A stretch of DNA of 64,000 nucleotides from DATLED01 sp963750255 (GTDB lineage Bacteria > Actinomycetota > Acidimicrobiia > Acidimicrobiales > CADCTF01): the NCBI GenBank assembly GCA_963750255.1, contig CAVVPZ010000006.1, forward strand, positions 372,001-436,000. Reading direction: 5' to 3'. A program made the position numbers and the translations under genes. Shown here piece after piece: positions 9,152 to 18,279 of this stretch (positions within the stretch are counted from its first letter, which is position 1; every line of letters starts with the position of its first letter). The notes below the pieces were generated by a model. The model had not been told where the DNA came from. It saw only the letters and a program-made list of their open reading frames with translations, and searched no databases.

Positions 9152-10477
9152 ATGCCGCCCGAACCCCCCGAACCCAGCGGACCGGCCCCCGAGACCGAAC
9201 CGCGCCTCCCCGACCTCGAAACCACCGAGGACGCCGTCCTCGAGGGCGACACGGTCTATGCCGCAGGGAGCGCCCGAGCGGCGCTGGCCCACCGACCGTT
9301 CCGACTGGTGTGGATGGGGTCGTTGGCCTCGAACATCGGCACCTGGATGCAAAACGTTGCCCTCGGCGCGTTCGCCTACAAGCTGACGGGGTCATCGGGT
9401 TTCGTCGCCCTGCTCGGGTTCGCACAACTCGGTCCGCTGCTCGTGCTGTCGATCGTGGGCGGATTGTTGGCCGACACCATCGACCGCCGGTGGCTGTTGA
9501 TCGGCTGTCAGGTCGAACAGATGGCGCTCTCGTTCGTTCTCGCCGTCCTCACTCGCCACGACGATCCCTCGAAGACGTTGCTCTTCGTGTGCGTCCTCGG
9601 GATCGGCGTCGGCAACGCGTTGAACGCGCCGACGTTCTCGGCCGTGTTGCCCCAGCTCGTGGGGAAACGCGACCTCGTCGGCGCCGTCTCCCTGCAGTCG
9701 GTACAGCTCAACCTCTCGCGGGTCGTCGGGCCGGCGATCGCCGGGCTCGTTCTCCCGATCGTCGGTGCCAGCGGCGTGTTCGCCATCAACGGGTTCACGT
9801 ACATCTTCGCCATCGGGACGTTGTTGATGGTCACCATTCCTCGGCCGTACCCCTCTTACGGCGAGCAGGGCTTGCGCCGACTCATCGGGGGCTTCGCCGT
9901 CGCTCGTCGGGACCGCCTGGTGCGCCGCTGCCTCCTCACGATCACGTCGATCTCGTTCTTCTGCCTTCCCTTCATCGGGCTGCTCCCCGTCATCGCCGGC
10001 AAGAACCTCGGACTCGACGTCGAAGGGGCCGCCTACGGCGTGCTCTTCGCCGGGTTCGGCCTCGGCGCTGCGCTCGGCGCCATCGCCGTCGGCACCGTCC
10101 TCGTCAATCGGTCTCGCCCGCTGGTGGTGCGCGTCGGTCTCGGACTGTTCGGACTGAGCCTCGGGTCGTTCGCGTTGTTGCGCGACGTCCGGTTCGCCTA
10201 CCCAGCCCTGTTCCTCGTGGGCCTCTTCTACTTCGGAACCGTCACGTCGTTGTCGACGGTGCTGCAGGCGCACCTCGAGGAGTCGGTGCGAGGGAGGGTG
10301 ATGGCCCTGTGGATCATGGGCTTCGGCGGGACGGTCCCGATCGGGCTGCTCGTGGGCGGGCTCATCGCCGAACGCACCTCGGTGTCGACCGTCGTCGTCG
10401 GAGGCGCCGTGATGGCGCTCGTACTGGCCGCCGTCGCCGACGTGCACGCCGTCGACGAGCCGATGACGTCCGCCTAG
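9152..10477 (+). CDS. MFS transporter, EntS/DUF894-type exporter
   Basis: A 441-residue major facilitator with about 12 helices after a 45-residue Pro/Glu-rich cytoplasmic tail. The first helix block (RPFRLVWMGSLASNIGTWMQNVALG) and the loop GGLLADTIDRRWLL, equivalent to MFS motif A, are typical of the enterobactin-exporter-like (EntS, MFS_3) family that exports siderophores, drugs or metabolites. The C-terminal half has GRVMALWIMGFGGTVPIGLL. The substrate is unknown, as no biosynthetic genes are adjacent. Its stop codon overlaps the convergent sensor gene by 4 bp. Confidence 0.85.
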   Translation: MPPEPPEPSGPAPETEPRLPDLETTEDAVLEGDTVYAAGSARAALAHRPFRLVWMGSLASNIGTWMQNVALGAFAYKLTGSSGFVALLGFAQLGPLLVLSIVGGLLADTIDRRWLLIGCQVEQMALSFVLAVLTRHDDPSKTLLFVCVLGIGVGNALNAPTFSAVLPQLVGKRDLVGAVSLQSVQLNLSRVVGPAIAGLVLPIVGASGVFAINGFTYIFAIGTLLMVTIPRPYPSYGEQGLRRLIGGFAVARRDRLVRRCLLTITSISFFCLPFIGLLPVIAGKNLGLDVEGAAYGVLFAGFGLGAALGAIAVGTVLVNRSRPLVVRVGLGLFGLSLGSFALLRDVRFAYPALFLVGLFYFGTVTSLSTVLQAHLEESVRGRVMALWIMGFGGTVPIGLLVGGLIAERTSVSTVVVGGAVMALVLAAVADVHAVDEPMTSA

Positions 10478-11451
10478 GAGACGAGAGGAAAGCGCAGGCG
10501 GATGGCGGTGCCGCCGACGGGGGTATCGCCCACGTCGATCGTCGCGTGGAGTGCGGAGGCCAAACGTCGGGCAATGGTCAGCCCGAGCCCGAGCCCCTCG
10601 CCGTCGCTCGATCGTTCGAGCCGGCCGTAGGGCTCGAGGACCTGCGATCGCCCGTCGGAGGGCACCCCCGGTCCACTGTCGGCCACGGTGAGCACGACAT
10701 GGTCGTCGTCGGGTTCGAGGATGAGCCGAACGGGCGCCTCGCCGTGGCTGTGACCGTTGTCGATGAGTTCGGCCAGCAGACGGCGAAGCTCGGCGCTGCG
10801 CCCGTTGACGTAGGCCGCTGTGGGCCCACGCACGCCGGTCGGGCGTCCGCTCCGCTCGGCGTCGTCGGCCACCGAACGGGCCACCGCAGCGAGGTTGAGC
10901 ACCTCGTCGGCGCCCGGTTGGACGAAGTCGACGTCGGCCGCCGAACGGAGATGACGGAGCATGGCCGACAGGTGGCGCTCGGGTTCGCTCCGACCCTCGC
11001 GCCGGTCCATCTCGTACATCCGGGCCGAGGCCAGCACGTTGGCGGCGTGTTTGGCGAAGTCGGTGGCGGCCTGCAGGTCGAAGTCGGTGAACCCGCGACC
11101 AGGACCGGCGTTGACGTTGAGCACGCCGAAGATGCGGCCGTCGTGGAGCAAGGGCACACACATGCCGCTGTCGACGGGCTTGGAGCGGTTCCCGGCTCGT
11201 CCGGTGACCAACACAGGGTCGCAACTTGCGGCCACCTTGCCAGCGACGCCGTCGCCGAAGCGCACGCGCGCGCCGAGGGCGGCGGGGTTGGACGGCGAGG
11301 CGACGACCTCGAGTTCTTCGGGGCCGACGAGCAACATGACCGACCCTCCTTCGCCCTCGAAGATGCGCGCCGCGCTCGACAGCACGACGTCGAGTACGGC
11401 GTCGACCTGGAGCGGCGCCGCGCCGGCGGTGGGTTTGGTGTCGGCCATCAT
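10474..11451 (-). CDS. GAF domain sensor protein with histidine-kinase-type ATPase domain
   Basis: A 325-residue cytoplasmic protein. Residues 10-150 form a GAF domain (GVAGKVAASCDPVLV, CVPLLHDGRIFGVLNV), which binds small ligands or senses redox or light in other proteins. Residues 205-325 are a GHKL ATPase domain with N box ELIDNGHSHG, G1 box DSGPGVP and G2 box GEGLGLGL. The segment between (ERHLSAMLRHLRSA) is where a dimerisation and phosphoacceptor helix would be, but I see no classical H box, and no response regulator is adjacent. It could be an orphan histidine kinase or an anti-sigma-type kinase. Start M at 11451; the second Met is equally possible. Confidence 0.75.
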   Translation of the reverse strand: MMADTKPTAGAAPLQVDAVLDVVLSSAARIFEGEGGSVMLLVGPEELEVVASPSNPAALGARVRFGDGVAGKVAASCDPVLVTGRAGNRSKPVDSGMCVPLLHDGRIFGVLNVNAGPGRGFTDFDLQAATDFAKHAANVLASARMYEMDRREGRSEPERHLSAMLRHLRSAADVDFVQPGADEVLNLAAVARSVADDAERSGRPTGVRGPTAAYVNGRSAELRRLLAELIDNGHSHGEAPVRLILEPDDDHVVLTVADSGPGVPSDGRSQVLEPYGRLERSSDGEGLGLGLTIARRLASALHATIDVGDTPVGGTAIRLRFPLVS

Positions 11452-11553
11452 GACGATCGTGGCACGGACGGGGAATGCGGCGCGTCGAGCCGGTTCTGGA
11501 GAAGCGCCATCCTCCTACGTCGGCGGTTCCCACGCCCGCCTTGAGCGACGGTC

Positions 11554-11585
11554 GTCAGTCCGCCGTCAGTCCGCCGTCAGGCCGC
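11554..11585. repeat. Short 11-bp tandem repeat
   Basis: GTCAGTCCGCC occurs twice in tandem, followed by a third imperfect copy (GTCAGGCCGC), in the gap between the GAF sensor gene and the methyltransferase stop. It is upstream of the GAF gene on its strand, so it could be an operator or simple slippage. Confidence 0.6.
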
Positions 11586-12440
11586 TCAGCCGGGGGCAGT
11601 GGCCCGGGCGGCGGAGAGGACTGCGGCGGCGCGGCCGTTGTCGATCGCCTCGGCCACCTGGCGACAACCATCGAGACCGACGTTCCACATGCCTGGCGGA
11701 CCCTCGTCGACGATGAGGAACACCTCGAACGCCGCGGCTCCGGGGGTGTGGAGTTGGGCACGGCCGGTCCAGCCGGGCGGCCGAGGTTCGAAGCGGAGGT
11801 CGACGACGACGTCGTCGCCCGGCCCGGCTCGATCGGCGCCGGTCCGGACGGTCACCGTCGACGACGGATCGACGCAGTCGACCACCACGTCTCCCCCGCT
11901 GTGTCGCAGGGGGACGGCGACGAGCGACGGACCATCCGGGCGCATGGCCACCACCAGCCCCGCTCCCGTCCACCCCGCCGGGCCGGATGTCGGGGGTGTC
12001 TCTGTGGCGGGCAGTCGGTAGAGAAAGCACCGGCCGCCGACCTCGTCGGGCTCCCAGCCGGGGACGGCGTAGCCGGTCGTCACGACCCGGCTGCCGACAG
12101 GGAGTGCGGCCAGGCGAGCGCGTAGTCGCTGGAGCGTCGACGGACTCAGGTAGGCGAAGACGACGTCCACTCCGGTCAGGTCGATCGAGGCGAAGTCGGC
12201 CTCGATCACCGTGCCCGTGACACCGTGCTCGGCAAGGAGTGACCGAGCGGAAGTGGCCAATTCGGCGTCGAGCTCGACGCCGGTCACGCGCGCCGAGCGC
12301 AACGCTGCAGCCCGCAGGAGCACCCGTCCGTCGCCGCACCCGAGATCGATGAGGTGCTCTCCGGGTGCGAGGCCGGCCAAGTCGAAGGCCCGGTCGATGC
12401 GGTCGTCGCTCGTCGCGGCCCAGAACGGCCATCCGGTCAT
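11586..12440 (-). CDS. SAM-dependent methyltransferase
   Basis: A 284-residue class I methyltransferase. Residues 30-150 are a Rossmann methyltransferase core with motif I LIDLGCGDGRVL (SAM-binding glycines), the acidic residue ending strand 2 (VTGVELDAEL) and motif IV-like DVVFAYLSPSTLQ. The core resembles small SAM methyltransferases that act on lysine or small molecules. Residues 150-284 form an unusual extra domain rich in beta strands (WTGRAQLHTPGAAAFEVFLIVDE) that I do not recognise. A -10-like TAGACC six bases before the ATG suggests a leaderless mRNA. The substrate is unknown. Confidence 0.8.
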   Translation of the reverse strand: MTGWPFWAATSDDRIDRAFDLAGLAPGEHLIDLGCGDGRVLLRAAALRSARVTGVELDAELATSARSLLAEHGVTGTVIEADFASIDLTGVDVVFAYLSPSTLQRLRARLAALPVGSRVVTTGYAVPGWEPDEVGGRCFLYRLPATETPPTSGPAGWTGAGLVVAMRPDGPSLVAVPLRHSGGDVVVDCVDPSSTVTVRTGADRAGPGDDVVVDLRFEPRPPGWTGRAQLHTPGAAAFEVFLIVDEGPPGMWNVGLDGCRQVAEAIDNGRAAAVLSAARATAPG

Positions 12441-12480
12441 GAGCCAGGTCTATCCGACCGTTGCGCAGCGGAGGTTGCGT

Positions 12481-13227
12481 TCAGGTGGCGAGCGCGGGCT
12501 GTGGTCGCCGGACCTCGTCGTCGGCGGCGGCGTGGAGGCCCTCGATGAGATCCCCGATGGTGAGCACGGCGCGTTCGACGAGCACGTTGGGCAGGAGTAC
12601 CCGGCTTCCGAGTTCGGCCAGCCACGCGTCGTGCTGGTAACCGTTGAGGACGGCGACGGCGTCGACGACGCGCACCCCACCCGGCGCCTCGGTGAGGCCG
12701 GGGCCAAACGTGAGCACGGCGGGCACCACGTCGACGTGGATCTCGTTGCGAGCGAGGAGCTCGCGGAGCTGTTGGGCTGCGATCCGGGCCCGGATCGGGG
12801 GCTTGCCGCGGGGGTCGTCGCGGTCGGTCCACCGGCTCTGGATCGCGAGAATGCCCGCCGGGCCGATGGCGACATGATCGACGTCGACGTGGGGGAGCAC
12901 GACGCGATCGGTCACGTACCAGCCGGTCCGCCGGAACGCGGCGATGACCCGACGCTCCTCCCGTCGACGGACGGCTTCGGGGGTGGCTGCGGCCTTGGTC
13001 GCCGGACGCTTGCGCCCGAACGAAGTCGCCACGGCGTAGGCGCCCACGAGGAGCAAGACGGCCGCGTAGCCCAGCATGGGCAGGCGCGAGGCCTCGGGAA
13101 CGGTGGGCACACCGGCACCGTTGTTCTCGACGGCCGAGGCCACGGCAGCGACGACGGCAGCCAGGAGTGCAGCGGCGAGACCGAAGAGGCGCCGAAGCGG
13201 TCGGGACCGGCGGGCGGATGCGGTCAT
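12481..13227 (-). CDS. NERD-domain membrane protein
   Basis: A 248-residue protein with two N-terminal membrane helices (LFGLAAALLAAVVAAVASAV and MLGYAAVLLLVGAYAVA) and a cytoplasmic nuclease-related (NERD-like) domain. The telling segment is VDHVAIGPAGILAIQSRW, which matches the NERD pattern in which a DH(V/I) strand leads to a Gly-Pro-x-Gly turn and a strand ending in a Lys or Arg. In the family this domain is related to restriction-type nuclease folds, but activity is unproven. The catalytic Lys of the usual ExK position is replaced by Ser-Arg here, so it may be non-catalytic. Start at ATG 13227, separated by 170 bases from the divergent surface-protein gene. Confidence 0.7.
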   Translation of the reverse strand: MTASARRSRPLRRLFGLAAALLAAVVAAVASAVENNGAGVPTVPEASRLPMLGYAAVLLLVGAYAVATSFGRKRPATKAAATPEAVRRREERRVIAAFRRTGWYVTDRVVLPHVDVDHVAIGPAGILAIQSRWTDRDDPRGKPPIRARIAAQQLRELLARNEIHVDVVPAVLTFGPGLTEAPGGVRVVDAVAVLNGYQHDAWLAELGSRVLLPNVLVERAVLTIGDLIEGLHAAADDEVRRPQPALAT

Positions 13228-13398
13228 GGTTGTTTCTTCGGCGCGACCAGTGAACGCCTGTAGACCGAACCGGCTCGAGCTGGCCCCTTTCGCCCGGCGG
13301 GCCGTCGTGGTAGACGTTGAGTGCGTTCCCTTCCACGGGGCGCGAACTCGCAGGCTCCGGCCCGCCTCGGTCGATCGATCCGATCCCCTGGAGGGCCT

Positions 13399-15390
13399 GT
13401 GTCACGCACTCGCTTCCGCCCACCTCTTTCGTGGTCCCTCGTCGTGGCCGCGATCGTCGCGACGGCAGGCCTGCTCCGAGGTGGCCTGTTCGATCCACCT
13501 GCGCCCGCTGGTGCCGCCGTGGAGCACGGCGCCGGCTTTCACGGCGTCGTCGACGGCTACCGCAGTTGGTTCGGCAGCTATCGCCTGGGTGGCGAGGGTG
13601 AGGTCTGGTGCGTCGACCACGGCATTCGGGCGCCCGACGTCGTGCTGGGTTACGAGCCGACTGGACTCGACGATCGGGCTCCCGATACCCGACGGGCCAT
13701 CGCCTGGGCTGTCGGACGCCACGGGCCTGGAGCCGACCGGGTGGGTGCAGCAGCGCTGATGCTCGTCCTCCACGACCTGATGGGCGCTCGGTACCCCTCG
13801 GGCCCGCTGTCGGTCGATCAGCTCGCTCCCGACCGCCTCCAGGGGTTTGACGGGCTCGAAGGCGAGGTCGTCGCTCGGGCCCGGTCGATCAAGGCCGACG
13901 CCGTCGCTCGGGCCGCACTCGTCGGCCCATTCCGTCTCGCCGTGTCGGCCACCGAGGTGCTGGCCGGTCGCCGAGGCAACCTCGAGGCGTCGGTTGTCGA
14001 CGCTGGTGGTCGCCCCGTCAGTGGGGTCGCCATCCATCCCGCCGTCACAGGAGCCGCGCTGGTCGGCGACGTCGACCAGGTCACCGCGGCCGACGGCCGG
14101 GCCACCTGGGCCTTCGACGCCGCACCGGGGGCGAACACGTTCGACCTGTCAGCCAGCGCCCCCGGCGCGGAGTTGCGGGCCCTCCGGCCCACGGTTGGTC
14201 CGGCCCAGCGGGTGGCTCGCCCTGCCACCGTCGCGCTGCGGGTGTCAACCGCCTTCGACGGTCAGGTCCCCCGACGGCTCTCCGTTCACAAGTCCGGCGA
14301 CGGCGGCCCGACCCTTCCGGTGACCGGTGCGGAGTTCGTGGTCGAGGGCCACGAGCAGACGCCGCTGGTCGTCACGAACGATGGACTCACGGAGTCGATC
14401 GAGGTGCTTCCCGGTCGGTACACGGTGACCGAGGTGAGGGCGCCGATCGGGTACGAGCCCGCCGGTCCCTGGACGGTCGAGATCACCGATCACGACGTGG
14501 TGCTCGAGGTGTCCAACGCCGCTCGCCGGGGCCGACTCCGCATCGAGAAGGTCGACGCGCTCACGGGCCAGCCCGTGACCGGGGCCACCTTCGAGGTGCG
14601 GGGCGACCTCGACGGCGACCACGACGCCTTCGAAGTCGGCGTCGACGACATCAACGCCGATCTTCTCCCCGGTCGCTACCAGGTCCGAGAGGTGAGCGCG
14701 CCGCCCGGGTACGCGCTGGCCGACGATCCCGTCGTCGTCGAGGTCCGCGCCAGAGAGACGGCGGTGGCCACCATCGCCGACCATCCGCTGGTGAGCATCG
14801 TCTTCGAGAAGTCGCCGGCGTTGGCCGGGGCGACGTTCGCGGTGACAACTGCGGCCGGTGATCGGGTGGTCGGGCGGTGCACGACAGACGCCGACGGCAA
14901 GTGCTCGGTCGGCGCTGGTGCCATCGGCGCCGGGACCGACTTCTGCTGGCAGCGAAGAGGCGGCCCCGCCCGGCTGGCTGGCGGACGAGGGCGACTGCCT
15001 GACGGCGCCGACCGCCCCCGGCAGCCGCCACGTCATCGCCGTCCACGAGCAGCCGATCCCGCCGCCGACCACGATCACCTCGACGCCCCCACCTACAACC
15101 ACGACCACGCCCCGCTTCCGACATCGACGACGATCACCACGGTGGCGCCGTCGATTGCCACCGCGCCGCCTCCAGTGGTCGCTGCCTCCCCGCCCGTGGG
15201 TCGTCCGCCGGCCACCGAGTTGCCCCGAACAGGAGCATCGCTACGACGGCTGACCGGCATCGGGCTGGCCCTGTGCGGCGTCGGCCTCGGCGCCGTCGCT
15301 AGCTCGGAAGCCAGCTCGTCGGGTAGGCGGGATCGTCGAGGGCGTCGGCGCCGGCCGCGAGCTGCAGGGGGGCGAAGGTGTCGATCATGA
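13399..15390 (+). CDS. SpaA-type surface protein with LPRTG sorting signal (two frameshifts)
   Basis: A secreted, probably wall-anchored adhesin-like protein of about 660 residues. Order: signal peptide (RRs of the N-region, then SLVVAAIVATAGLL), a domain with WCVDHGIRAPD that resembles thioester-adhesin heads but lacks an obvious partner Gln, an Ig-like region, and three SpaA/Cna-B repeats. Isopeptide-forming Lys and Glu candidates are seen (LSVHK with VTEVRAPIGYE; LRIEK with VREVSAPPGY). A Thr/Pro-rich stalk, LPRTG at 15220-15234, a hydrophobic stretch and a basic tail follow. An extra base at about 14953 and a missing base near 15110 break the frame; joining the frames restores GTDFCWQ..EAAPPGWLADEGDCL. 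GTG 13399 is chosen for the signal peptide. The C-terminus overlaps hgmA by 92 bp, so it may carry another shift. No sortase gene is in the window. Confidence 0.75.
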   Translation: MSRTRFRPPLSWSLVVAAIVATAGLLRGGLFDPPAPAGAAVEHGAGFHGVVDGYRSWFGSYRLGGEGEVWCVDHGIRAPDVVLGYEPTGLDDRAPDTRRAIAWAVGRHGPGADRVGAAALMLVLHDLMGARYPSGPLSVDQLAPDRLQGFDGLEGEVVARARSIKADAVARAALVGPFRLAVSATEVLAGRRGNLEASVVDAGGRPVSGVAIHPAVTGAALVGDVDQVTAADGRATWAFDAAPGANTFDLSASAPGAELRALRPTVGPAQRVARPATVALRVSTAFDGQVPRRLSVHKSGDGGPTLPVTGAEFVVEGHEQTPLVVTNDGLTESIEVLPGRYTVTEVRAPIGYEPAGPWTVEITDHDVVLEVSNAARRGRLRIEKVDALTGQPVTGATFEVRGDLDGDHDAFEVGVDDINADLLPGRYQVREVSAPPGYALADDPVVVEVRARETAVATIADHPLVSIVFEKSPALAGATFAVTTAAGDRVVGRCTTDADGKCSVGAGAIGAGTDFCWQRRGGPARLAGGRGRLPDGADRPRQPPRHRRPRAADPAADHDHLDAPTYNHDHAPLPTSTTITTVAPSIATAPPPVVAASPPVGRPPATELPRTGASLRRLTGIGLALCGVGLGAVASSEASSSGRRDRRGRRRRPRAAGGRRCRS

Positions 15391-16469
15391 CCGCGAGTTC
15401 GTCGGTCCAGGTCTTGCCGATCGAGGCTTCGGCCACCCCTGGCGCTGGGCCGTGGGGGATGCCCCGAGGGTGCCACGTAAGCGCCCCGGCCTCGATGCCG
15501 CGTCGACTGAAGAAGTCGCCGCTCACGTAGAACAACACCTCGTCGGAGTCGAGATTGGCGTGGTGGTACGGCGCGGTGATCACGCCGGGTCCGTCGTCGA
15601 GGCGTCGGGGCACGAACGAGCACACGACTGCGCCATCGAGTTCAAACGTCTGATGCACGGGCGGAGGCTGGTGTTGGCGGCCGCTGATCGGCTCGAAATC
15701 GTGGATCGACAGGGCGTAGGGATAGAGATGGCCGTCCCATCCCGCGACATCGAAGGGGTGATGGTCGAGCGTGTAGACCGCGGCGCGGTCTCCGACCCGG
15801 ACCCAGACGTCGAACTCGCCGAGGACGTCGAGATCGACAAGGCTCGGTGGGCCGGCGGAAGTCGCGTTCCCAATACGGGGCGTGCTCGAGGAGTTGGCCC
15901 TCAGTGTTTTGGTAGCGCCGGGGCAGACGGACGGTGCCAGGCGACTCGACGACGAGGTGGACGTTGCCGTCGCCGTCCGGGTGCCACTGGTGAACCGTCC
16001 CCTTTGGCACGACCACGTAGTCGCCGGCGCGGTAGTCGAGCACGCCGAACACCGACTCGAGTCGGCCTCCTCCCTGGTGCACGAAGTGGATCTCATCGCC
16101 GCCGCCATTTCGTGTCAGGCGGCCGGCCTCGGCCCCGAACGACGAGAGCGCTATTCGGACGGCGTCGTTGGACAACAGGGTGCGTCGCCCGTCGAGTTCG
16201 TCGGCGCCGGCGGTGAGCCGTCCCGCCGAACGCAGGAGATGGTGGCGGAGGACCCGATCTTGTGACGCCAACGCTGGCGCTGGGACCGCGGCGACCTCGC
16301 GCACGGACAAGACCCGGGTGGGGGCGTGCCGGTGGTAGAGGATGGAATACCGCCCGCTGAATCCTTCGAGGCCGACAACCTCTTCGTTCAGGAGGGAGCC
16401 GTCGGCGCTGCGGTGGGCAACGTGGCGTTTGGCCGGGACGTCACCGAGGCGGTGGTAGCTGGGCGCCAT
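15299..16469 (-). CDS. hmgA: Homogentisate 1,2-dioxygenase-like protein (one frameshift)
   Basis: A cupin-fold, non-haem iron dioxygenase of about 389 residues that by family opens the ring of homogentisate to maleylacetoacetate in tyrosine and phenylalanine breakdown. Diagnostic segments are GWDGHLYPYALSIHDFEPI, GRQHQPPPVHQTFE and the metal-site region TAPYHHANLDSDEVLFYVSG plus HPRGIPHGP. One extra base near 15840 splits it: the N-terminal frame ends at FRRPTEP and the C-terminal frame resumes at LVDLDVLGEFDVWVRVGD. The total length is 3n+1, which fits one inserted base. No other tyrosine-degradation gene is adjacent. Related dioxygenases acting on other aromatics cannot be excluded. It is convergent with the surface-protein gene. 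Confidence 0.8.
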
Positions 16470-16490
16470 CGGCCCCCAGTCTGTCGCCGC

Positions 16491-17273
16491 TCAGCCGAGG
16501 ACGTTGGAAACAGGCGAGACCGGCATTGCGATCGGCGCTGCTGGCGACGACGCCTGGGCCATGGAAGGCGAGGGCTCGACGACGGGCGCCGTCGGCGACG
16601 TCGTCGAGGTCAGCGATGTCGACGACGTGAGGCGGTCGGCAACCGGCGTGACCACGGTGTCGTCGACCTGGGCCAGGACGGGTGACAGCACGGGCCCGGC
16701 GACAGGCACCTGGGCCACGACGCTCACCACAGGTGCGAGCACGCCGCCACCGGTCGTCACCGGTCCGGAACCCGATCCCGGGGCGGGGGGAGCCGGCGGG
16801 CGGGGAGCGCTGGGCGTCGAGCGATCGGCCACGGTGGAGCCGGCGGGAACGGTCCGTTCCGCGGGCACGGTCGGCGTCGGGGCGGTGGTGGCGGCCGGGG
16901 CCGGGGCGGCGACCTCGCCTTCGGCCAGCGTGGGACCGGGCAGGGGACGGGGAGCCAAGCTGGCGGCGTAGGCGTGCTCGCCGAACACGAAGCCCTCGCT
17001 GCCGTTGCCGAAGCCGGCGAAGGGGGAGGTGGACGACGCGACGGCAGGGGCGGCAGCCGCTGCGGCGGTCGCCGCCCGGCGGTCGGCGGCCGAGCCATCG
17101 CTCAGCGGCGACTGGAGCACCACGTAGAGATCGCCGGCCAGGAGCCCGGCGATGGCCACGCCGAGGCCGATCTTGGCCCATCGAGGGGCGCCCGTCGAAC
17201 GGGCCGGCAGGGGTCGAACCGGCTTGGGGGCCGGGCGGGCTGGGGTCGCGGTCGGACTGGTGATGCTGGTCAT
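16491..17273 (-). CDS. Membrane-anchored Ala/Pro/Thr-rich protein of unknown function
   Basis: A 260-residue low-complexity protein I do not recognise. After a 35-residue basic Pro-rich N-terminus there is one membrane helix (IGLGVAIAGLLAGDLYVVL), so the rest is probably outside the membrane. That part contains a short ordered block (GFGNGSEGFVFGEHAYAASL) and long Ala/Pro/Thr/Val runs. The composition fits a wall-spanning stalk. ATG 17273 is chosen because GGGAG lies five bases upstream; a longer frame to 17303 lacks this. It is divergent from the nuoA operon and 21 bases from hmgA, so the two may be co-transcribed. Confidence 0.6.
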   Translation of the reverse strand: MTSITSPTATPARPAPKPVRPLPARSTGAPRWAKIGLGVAIAGLLAGDLYVVLQSPLSDGSAADRRAATAAAAAAPAVASSTSPFAGFGNGSEGFVFGEHAYAASLAPRPLPGPTLAEGEVAAPAPAATTAPTPTVPAERTVPAGSTVADRSTPSAPRPPAPPAPGSGSGPVTTGGGVLAPVVSVVAQVPVAGPVLSPVLAQVDDTVVTPVADRLTSSTSLTSTTSPTAPVVEPSPSMAQASSPAAPIAMPVSPVSNVLG

Positions 17274-17368
17274 GGTGGCTCCCGTCGATGCCGAACTAGT
17301 CACGTCGAACTAGTTCTTCGGCAGGTCCATTGTCCATGTTGAGCGGGTGAGCAGGTGGGAGGCTCGCT

Positions 17369-17398
17369 TTGGCGGCGTGTGAAGCCGCTCACTAGGCT
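17369..17398 (+). promoter_or_regulatory. Putative promoter of the second nuo operon
   Basis: TTGGCG (17369-17374), an 18-base spacer and TAGGCT (17393-17398). The nuoA ATG begins only ten bases after the -10 box, so transcription would start at or within a few bases of the ATG, giving a leaderless or nearly leaderless mRNA. No Shine-Dalgarno sequence precedes nuoA, which agrees. Confidence 0.55.
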
Positions 17399-17407
17399 CC
17401 CGCCCCG

Positions 17408-17773
17408 ATGTCGGACTTCCTCCGGAGCTACCTGACGGTGGCCATTCTCGGGGGTGCCGCGTTGGTGCTGGTCAGCGCGATGTTGGGCGCCGGCAGCCTC
17501 ATCCGGCCCCGTCGACCGCAGCCACAGAAATACATTCCCTATGAGAGCGGTGTCGATCCCGTCGGTACCGGCTGGTCCCAGAGCCAGATCCGGTACTACG
17601 TGTTCGCACTGTTGTTCGTGCTGTTCGACGTCGAAGCCGTCTTCATTTTCCCGTGGGCCGTCCAACTCGAGTTGCTGGGCGTCTTCGGCCTCGTCGAGAT
17701 GATCGTCTTCATCGTCATCCTCGTACTCGGCCTGGTCTACGCCTGGCGCAAGGGGGTCCTCCGGTGGGTCTAG
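17408..17773 (+). CDS. nuoA: NADH-quinone oxidoreductase subunit A
   Basis: A 121-residue membrane subunit, the first gene of the 11-gene complex I operon. It has three transmembrane helices and the conserved loop YIPYESGVDPVGTGWSQSQIRYY, followed by FVLFDVEAVFIFPWA, the usual NuoA signature with its acidic residues near the quinone channel. Length is normal. The start is leaderless-like (see promoter). The stop overlaps nuoB by ten bases. Confidence 0.96.
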   Translation: MSDFLRSYLTVAILGGAALVLVSAMLGAGSLIRPRRPQPQKYIPYESGVDPVGTGWSQSQIRYYVFALLFVLFDVEAVFIFPWAVQLELLGVFGLVEMIVFIVILVLGLVYAWRKGVLRWV

Positions 17774-18279
17774 TCGAGAGCGGCAAGGTCCCGAAGCCCC
17801 TCACGTGGCTGTTGAACTACGGCCGCAAGTACTCGCTGTGGGTGTACCAGTGGGGTCTGGCCTGCTGCGCCATCGAGATGGGCGCCGCCTTCGGCTCGCC
17901 CCGCTACGACGTGATGCGCCTCGGCGTCATCCCGCTGCCCGCCAGCGCCCGCCAGGCCGACCTGGTCGTCATCTCCGGCACGGTCACCGACAAGATGGCG
18001 CCGCCCATCCGGCGCCTCTGGGAGCAGATGCCCGATCCCAAGTACGTGATCAGCATGGGTAGCTGTGCGAACTGCGGCGGGCCCTACTGGGACAGCTATT
18101 CGGTGACCAAGGGCGTCGACCAGATCATCCCGGTCGACGTCTACGTGCCCGGTTGCCCGCCCCGCCCCGAGGCCCTGCTGGAGGGCATCGTCTTGCTGCA
18201 ACAGATGATCCAGCAGGAGAACATGGCCGATCGCTGGCGGGGCGAGCCCCTCGTCGTCGGCGGTGGTCCGATCTCATGA
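17764..18279 (+). CDS. nuoB: NADH-quinone oxidoreductase subunit B
   Basis: A 171-residue peripheral-arm subunit that holds the terminal [4Fe-4S] cluster N2, which passes electrons to quinone. The four cysteine ligands are visible: the tandem Cys pair in GLACCAIEMG (Cys34-Cys35), MGSCANCGG and VPGCPPRPEALLEG. GTG 17764 overlaps the end of nuoA; it gives VGLVESGKVPKPLTWLLNYG, the normal N-terminus. The stop overlaps nuoC as ATGA. Confidence 0.96.
   Translation: MGLVESGKVPKPLTWLLNYGRKYSLWVYQWGLACCAIEMGAAFGSPRYDVMRLGVIPLPASARQADLVVISGTVTDKMAPPIRRLWEQMPDPKYVISMGSCANCGGPYWDSYSVTKGVDQIIPVDVYVPGCPPRPEALLEGIVLLQQMIQQENMADRWRGEPLVVGGGPIS

Noticed and set aside
11554..11585. CRISPR-like repeat
   Set aside because: Only three adjacent 11-bp units without spacers; no cas genes anywhere in the window.
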